From positions 1,860,001 through 1,924,000 of the forward strand of contig CM063106.1 of the NCBI GenBank assembly GCA_031841125.1: 64,000 nucleotides of DNA, written 5' to 3'. A model generated the notes under the pieces. It did no database searches and was not told where the DNA came from. It saw only the letters and a program-made list of their open reading frames with translations. Shown one piece after another: positions 39,401 to 46,500 of the stretch. Each line of letters opens with the position of its first letter. Position 1 is the first letter of the stretch. The position numbers and the translations under genes were made by a program. This stretch comes from Acanthococcus lagerstroemiae (lineage: Eukaryota > Arthropoda > Insecta > Hemiptera > Eriococcidae).

Positions 39401-42400
39401 TCGGGTTAGGTGAAGCCATATTTCAAGCCTCCTGCCCTTCTTATGAGAAAATACGTACATGTTTAACATTTTTAACGCATTTTTGCCCGGAGTCCCTAAT
39501 TGCGGTATAAATTCATTCCCTCAGAGCTCGGAAGTCCATAAAATAGTTTGAAACACAAATTTCTGAATCTCGGTAAGCTCACCAGAATTTTCAAATGGAA
39601 TATTGTCCAGGGAAAATGATAAATTTTTGATTTCCGCAACCGTAAAGGTACTCTATGAAGTCGAACGTAAAAAGTACCTCCAAAATTGGATTCAGTGACC
39701 TCGAAAATTTATAAATCGGATACTATCTCGGAAAAATGACTTAATATTTTACCGTAACTCCTCCTCAGTAATACGCTGGGGAACGAATGCAAAAGTTGTC
39801 CCTATAACTGGATTCAGCGACCTCGAAACCCTATAAATCGACTCTTATCTCGAATTTCAACTTGTCATATTAACCCACATCGCAAATGGACAAATTAAAA
39901 AGCGTACTTGGAGAAGGGCAAGGTCATCGGAGTGCAAAGCAGCAGAGTACAGCAAACGTACGAGTAGGCGTTGTTACCGCCGTTGTTACGCGCGCTTCTG
40001 CTGAAATAGAGACGGGCTTCGCGAAATAAAACACACGAATACGTGTGTATAATACGAGTATGTGTACAACCAAACTTGAATCCGTTATGCGGGTTGGGTA
40101 AGGCGTGCCAAATGATATTCGAACCAGCGAAAAGAAAAGCTAGCAGCCTGATGGATACGGACTCGGACAAGAAAATACGTAATAAGTTCGCTTTCAACCT
40201 CGCAGCGTGTTTTGCTATCCCGCATCTGCAGCAGTATGGCGCGTGAACAACACATTTTTCACCTAGCGCAAGAAGTGCGCGATTTTTGACGAATGCGAAT
40301 GTTCGAAAAAAGAACGAGAGAAAGTGAAGTAAACGTACGAAGCAATAATTGCGTACTTGCTGTACTAGGTAAAAATTCTGCCTCTCTGTTATACGTGCAT
40401 AAAAAGTACGTAATTTTGCGCGAATTTTAAGCGTTAAAGGTACTAGTAGGGTAAAAAGAAATTAATTTCTATAACTATTTATGCACTGATAATAGAAAGC
40501 AGTCAAAAATCGCACACCTCTTGCACTAGGTGAGAAATCTATTATCTATTATCGGCGCATAAATTGTATGTATGATAGTCGGGACCGTTGAAGGAAAAAA
40601 GGTGATAAGAAAGGAAAAAATAATAATTCAGGATTAACGGACGGTGTACGCAGTAATTATTCCACGCGACACAACATGCTATAAGTAAGAGAGAGGGCAG
40701 GTGCAGGATGCACTTCATTGAAATAATTTTATAATACGAATAGGAAAGAATATAGTTACCTATTACGCACTTGGGTCCAAAAGTGAATGTTTTTGACGAG
40801 TGCAAACGCGTGAGGAAATTACATTCACGTTGGAGCGTGGTGCGTACACTATTTTCTTCACATAAATGCTAAAAAAGGATCGCGCGTATTTTATAATTTC
40901 GTTTTCTGTCTTTATGTTACCGTCAAAGTATAAAATCAGGCAATGTGTAGAATTCCTAGGTATTATGTAAAATACCAAAATTGTTCAGGCAATGTATAAA
41001 ATAATCGTATGTTCAGAAATTGCCTAGGCATTCTGTATAATGCCAACAGTGGAAGGGAACAAAGTATAGAATCTGTTTGTTACATAGAAGAGCTTGATGG
41101 CATTCTCACGAGTACGGATAAAGAGAGAATGTTTCTGCTCATAATAATAAGAATTCAGAAAGGACTACTGCTAACACGAATACAGAGAATAATGAGCAGA
41201 CTCACGAAACTAATGAAAGTGATGATACAGGAGGGAATAATGGTACCGTTACGATTCAAGAAAACACTGGGCCGTCTGAGAAATCTGAAACTATTGCCTG
41301 TTGTGTTTACTTAAAAGAGACATCCGGTGCAGAGAACCTACTTTTGTGTCAGTCGTGTGACCGCGCTATTCATTCAATTTGTTCTTCAAATTTTTGTCAA
41401 AATTCTGGTGCGGAAGATGCTGTTTCAAGTATAATGCTTTGTAATTTGTGTTTCAAAAAAGAAGCAATTCAGTTTGGAAGAAGAAAAGCCAAGCGAAGAA
41501 GATGAAATTGAATTCAGATAAGAAATTCCCACCAGTTCTTGAAGGTACTATTGTGAGGGTATCCATCCCAGATGTAGACAAAGGACGTGCTGATTCTAGG
41601 AATGTGTTAACTGTAGTCATGAATGTGAGACAGATGACGAATTCTACAAGTTGGGAACAAAAACAGGCGTCCTGAAACAACTCTATGCAAGATCGCAGTT
41701 CACAGTTTGTAAGAAAGAATTTGTCAAAGTGGAAGATGTGCCAGAATAAGCAGTTCCTTTACAAACTGTTGCAACATCACAATCAGTAGAGAGCGGTCAA
41801 GGTTTTGCCAGATGTGGTTGCAAAACAAAATGTCAATAATAAATATCCGTTGGAATTCTAAATGCCAGAATAGTTTACTATGCTGTAATAAATAATAAAT
41901 AGTAAAAAGTAGGCCTACTTGATCAAAAATGGGCTTCGACATAAGCCATACATGTGATTTTTCTATTTTCTAGTACTTACTTACAGGGTTATTAACCATT
42001 TGACATAATTATTCAGAATTTAATTTTAGATTTGTTCACATTCTATGAACTTTTTCTGGTCATTCGACGTATTTTTAATAAATAAAACCAAAAATATAAT
42101 GTTCAGTACATTACCTAATACGTGTGTCCACAATATATAAAATGACTAGGTATTATATACATTGCCGAGGGAATGTGTTAAAAATTGATTCATAATTATG
42201 ATACGAGTATTTCATACATTGCCTGACAGTAATGTGTGGTGGGACGTATGGCGATGCACGCATGCCAAAGTGGCCCCTATGACACCGCACCCCCGGCCAC
42301 AGGAACTACCCTTTCGAGCATCGCGTCAGTGACCGGAGGGACGCCTTGGGGCCGGGCCCGAGCCCCCATTTCTACGTGCCGGAACGGTGCGCGCGTCCTA

Positions 42401-43542
42401 CCAGGGCCACCATGGGGTTCCCTACTGACCGAGGTCCGCACTCCCAGAACGATCGCCTGGAAATTTAAGGTCCCCCACGGCCGGACGCGCTGCCTCTCTT
42501 CACTCACCCCTCACCTCCTCGTCTTGGTCCGTGTGTCGACGCAGGCAGGTGGTGGCGACGGGTGAGCCCTGCCGGTGGGTCCGCAGTACAGCTGCAGTAG
42601 CTCTTCTCTAGGATGGTACAGAGTTCACCTCCTGATCGATGGTGTGGGCCGAGCTTGGTGAATCGCCGGCCCTCTGTCTCGACCACTCCCTCTCCATCTT
42701 CTTCTTCATGATGGCCGAGAACATTGCCTGACAGTATCACGCATTCTATACAATGTCTAGGAATTCTGCATATTGCCGGAATTTTATACTTTGGCGGTAA
42801 CATTTATATTACATTGCTGCTTACATCTTTATTCACATTACACAATCTACAGAAAATACGAATATCGAATTAAAACGAATTTATTTTACTATATTTAAAT
42901 TTCCGGCATTTTCTCCTGACCTTGTATTTCAACGAGAATACGCAACAGCGCTAGTACCAATGTTACTTTTTGTCCCTTGGGAACAGAAAGTTTCTTTTTG
43001 TCCCTATTTTGTCTTTTTTAGCCTGTTCTGCTTTGTTTCTACGACTGCATCAAAAAGTCGTATGTTTGACCCTTAAAAGCGTTCCAAAAAACGTCTTTTT
43101 TGAGCATGTATGTAGAAAAAGGTATATGACCCGACCCGAAGCTGAAACGAAGAACAGAACTTACTTTTTCATCTTTCTCGGTGAAATGGCCGACATCGTT
43201 ATCTGGATTCTTATTGACTACTTGGGCGACCGCGATGATCTCATCGAACGCATTTTTCACCGGCATACACAATAGCGAGTCGGTGTGATATCCAGTTATT
43301 TTATCAACCTCGTCGTCGAATCGAGGATCCTGTAAAAGTACAAAATCACACTCATTGTGACGCTACAGCTTCGTACTTGAGTAAGTACATAGGCGAAATA
43401 ACATAGGCAGCGTTTTATTCGAGTCTTCCTGCTACGTTAACGAATAATTATGACAGGCTCGAAACAACTCCTAATTGGATTCTAACCATTTTAGAGAAGC
43501 TAAGTAGAATCTGACCTAGTCTTGAAAGTGCGATCTTGAGGA

Positions 43543-43583
<41 letters not shown>

Positions 43584-46500
43584 GTGTAGAAAAATAATAA
43601 TTTTTTACGCCTAATTTGGTCGACAATTTAAGCGTATTTCGCCAACAACTTTTCATAGAGGTAAAACTTGTTCTGATATAATTACACGATTTTCCAATCA
43701 AATAAGAGACATCCCTTTCCTAAAAAACAGCTGTTGGATGTTATTGTTTAAACAATAACGACAGCAGAAGTAGGACGAGTAACTATTTTTATGACTTTTC
43801 ATTTTCATCTTTCCTTCTTTCTTTCGTTTCTTGACAACTGTTCCATAGTTCTGAAAGGTTACAATCGTACCCAAAAATAAGTAATACGTCTCATTTTAGC
43901 CGCAATCACGAATTTTAACGATTTCGCGTCAGTCTCGACTCGCATTAATATTATTTCCTCGAAGGTCGACCATTATGAAATAGATCATCTTGATTTCTGA
44001 AGGACAGTAGATATAATTTGGTATAACCGTAGACTACTCGTTTTCAAATGAGGCTTAACATAAATAGTGAAACCTCGGGATACAGCCACCGTAGATGTAT
44101 GCAGAATTATATCTGGAAGAAATTTCAAAGCTCGGGAAGAAAGCGGAATAAATTATCGAGTCGAAATGTAGGCCTAGTGAAAGCTCATGCAAACACGTGC
44201 AGACTCGTTGATATTTGTTAATGAAATAAAATGAAAATGACCCCTAGGGACTACTAAACAGGCGTAAAGGATTTTATTTGACGCATGCTCGAAGAATGCT
44301 TGTTTGCTTGTTTGGCGGAGCGTATGCCGATGAATGCATGCCAAACTGGCTATGGCTCCCCAGATACCGCACCACTGGCCCCGGAAACTACCGGTTTGAG
44401 TATTGCATCAGTGAATGCTCGAATAACGCGTCGTTATTAAATTGTTTTTTGAGTGTAAAACGATGGATTGCGTACGAAAATTTGTAAAGATAAGATTCGG
44501 GAAACGAAGCGATGTCACCTATTAATTTTTGTACGATATCAACAGTTATACTAGACGAAAAAGACAAAATCGGAAGTTTTACAAAATTGAACGAGACTGT
44601 AAAGAAAAAGAGGAACCAACTACAATATCGATCTTCGACAGTTACAACAAACAAAACCAGGAGTGCCAATAGAGACGAACGAAATTAAATTTAGGCATAA
44701 ACAACGGAATTACTGTAAATTTTAACACATCACCAACGTACGAGTACGATGAGAACAACAGGGATGTACTCGCACCCAAGGACTTCGTCTTCGTATAAAA
44801 CGTTATTTTCTTATTTTTATGCCCTAGCGTTCAGTTGCAGTCGTTGCAGAATTCGGTTGTACATTATGTACGTACTATGCGGCAATGCTAATGAAACCTT
44901 TTTTGAAAATGCGTTGGATAAAATACGAGTAGCATACGGAACAAGCTCGAGTTGATAATAAATATTTTAAGTTTCGCCCTCGTTACGTAATAATAATTAT
45001 ACGGATTTGTTGAGACTAGTGAAGAGAGTTGTGATACTCTGTAAGAAAAAGTAAATAAAAATTAAAAAAATAAAAACTAACTAGGATTTGCGATTATTCG
45101 CGGAGATTCGCGAAGCATTTTACATGTACTTGCCGAGTTCCGTAAGGAATCGCGTGCGCTGCAAGAACATACAGGAGCGTAATAACGGAGGGTTGGAGGG
45201 GCTATCATCCCCACCCGATGTTGTTTGAAATTTCGTCATACTGCACATTTAAATTTCAACAGAAAATTTTTACTTTTTAGTCGACATTTTTGCCGTCTAA
45301 ATTTTCTGCCTCCCGCAGAAAAAATTGCTGAGTGCGGCCTCGGAGTCGTAATCAGTTGCTCGTTCTTATTTAAAGGCTAAACATTTTCCTAACGGACCAC
45401 TTCGACCTCGAGGTAAGAATAACTTCTGTGTAGACAATTTCGTCAACTCGACGATTCGTCTTGAAATAAACAGAAATTATACGACTAAGTGCTTATACAT
45501 ACATCCATCGCGCCCCGTAGTCTAGCGATGACATCGTTAAAAACTAATTTCGAATATTGTTTATACTTCGTCCCTCTCGTCTGGATGAGGAAACGTACTC
45601 GTGAATTTCTATCGACACACTCGTTGCGTGTGTTCACTACGAGTACATTCACTCCGTCTCGTTTTTCTCAAAATAATTAATAATTACCTTCATCTTCGTT
45701 TCATTCTATATTTTAATTTGATCTATTACGTTTTTTAGCGTCATTTTCTTCGTTTAACCTAGACGCGCCTTACCATTCTCGATCGTACATCGACGAATTC
45801 GACCAAGTGGTAATTAAATTACGAGTAAAATAGGGAAACTGACAGGTGTTTGCGAGGGCATTTAAAAACGTGTAACCTACTCGTACTTGTTAAGAGATTC
45901 GTTAAAGACGGTGGGTCGTATGCGGGCCTGACGTTGATGACTGGTGAAGACTAGAATATTACTCCAGCAGAATTTACACGAAGCTTCGTTAAAGATAAAA
46001 CGTTCGTTGAGATTCGTAATACACATATTTATGTAACTCTTGGAGCTTCAGTGTTTCCAGTTTCTATTCAAGTGCTATGAAATGCCTAGAAATTCTAACT
46101 TTCTTACTCCGAGATGGGTACCAACGGCGAAACGACTAACTTTTCTTAAACATAGCATCCGCCTACCGGAAGTTTACTTAATCTGCGCTGGTATTGCATT
46201 TTTGGAATAGCATTTGAATAATTTAGTTATAGCCGAGGTACGCTTATGTATGCCTTCTCGAAGAGAAGTTTTTGCACGACATAAAAACGAAGATTATACG
46301 ACGTATTTATACGAGTTAAGAAGTCGTTTTTAATTGTCACACGCTTCAATCACAGAAACCACCGTTGGGATACCATTTTTGTTAACCTACACGACATACC
46401 GCGTCTGTATTTCCTGTGTAGCCGAGTTTTCGTCAGACTAACTTGCGGATTCTCGCTGTTATAGGCCTATTTGTTTGGAAATTTATTACGAATCAGAAAA

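Larger units (their letters stand above)
40915..42802 (+). mobile_element. Ginger-like DNA transposon remnant, split by a retroposon
   Basis: Ends TGTTACCGTCAAAGTATAAA and the complement of TGTTACCGCCAAAGTATAAA, flanked by TTTA at 40911-40914 and 42803-42806. Inverted similarity continues, with gaps, for about 110 bases (AATTCCTAG, TCAGGCAATGTAT, CTCGTAT-like words). TGT..ACA termini, 4-bp duplication and an integrase-transposon-type C-terminal frame fit the Ginger group. It is internally deleted: no integrase core is visible. A 489-bp SINE-like insertion lies at 42232-42720. Confidence 0.75.
23956..43164. other. PDE11 intron 3 (19.2 kb), transposon-rich
   Basis: Largest intron. Supported contents are listed separately: a LINE fragment, CpG-dense block, SINE-like copies, Mutator-like element, nested hAT-type stack, tandem repeats and a Ginger-like element. 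Between them the sequence is AT-rich with no exon I can support. Confidence 0.6.

Noticed and set aside
42504..42803. 99-codon GC-rich minus-strand frame
   Set aside because: Falls inside the SINE-like insertion and crosses its duplication boundary, so it cannot be an independent gene.
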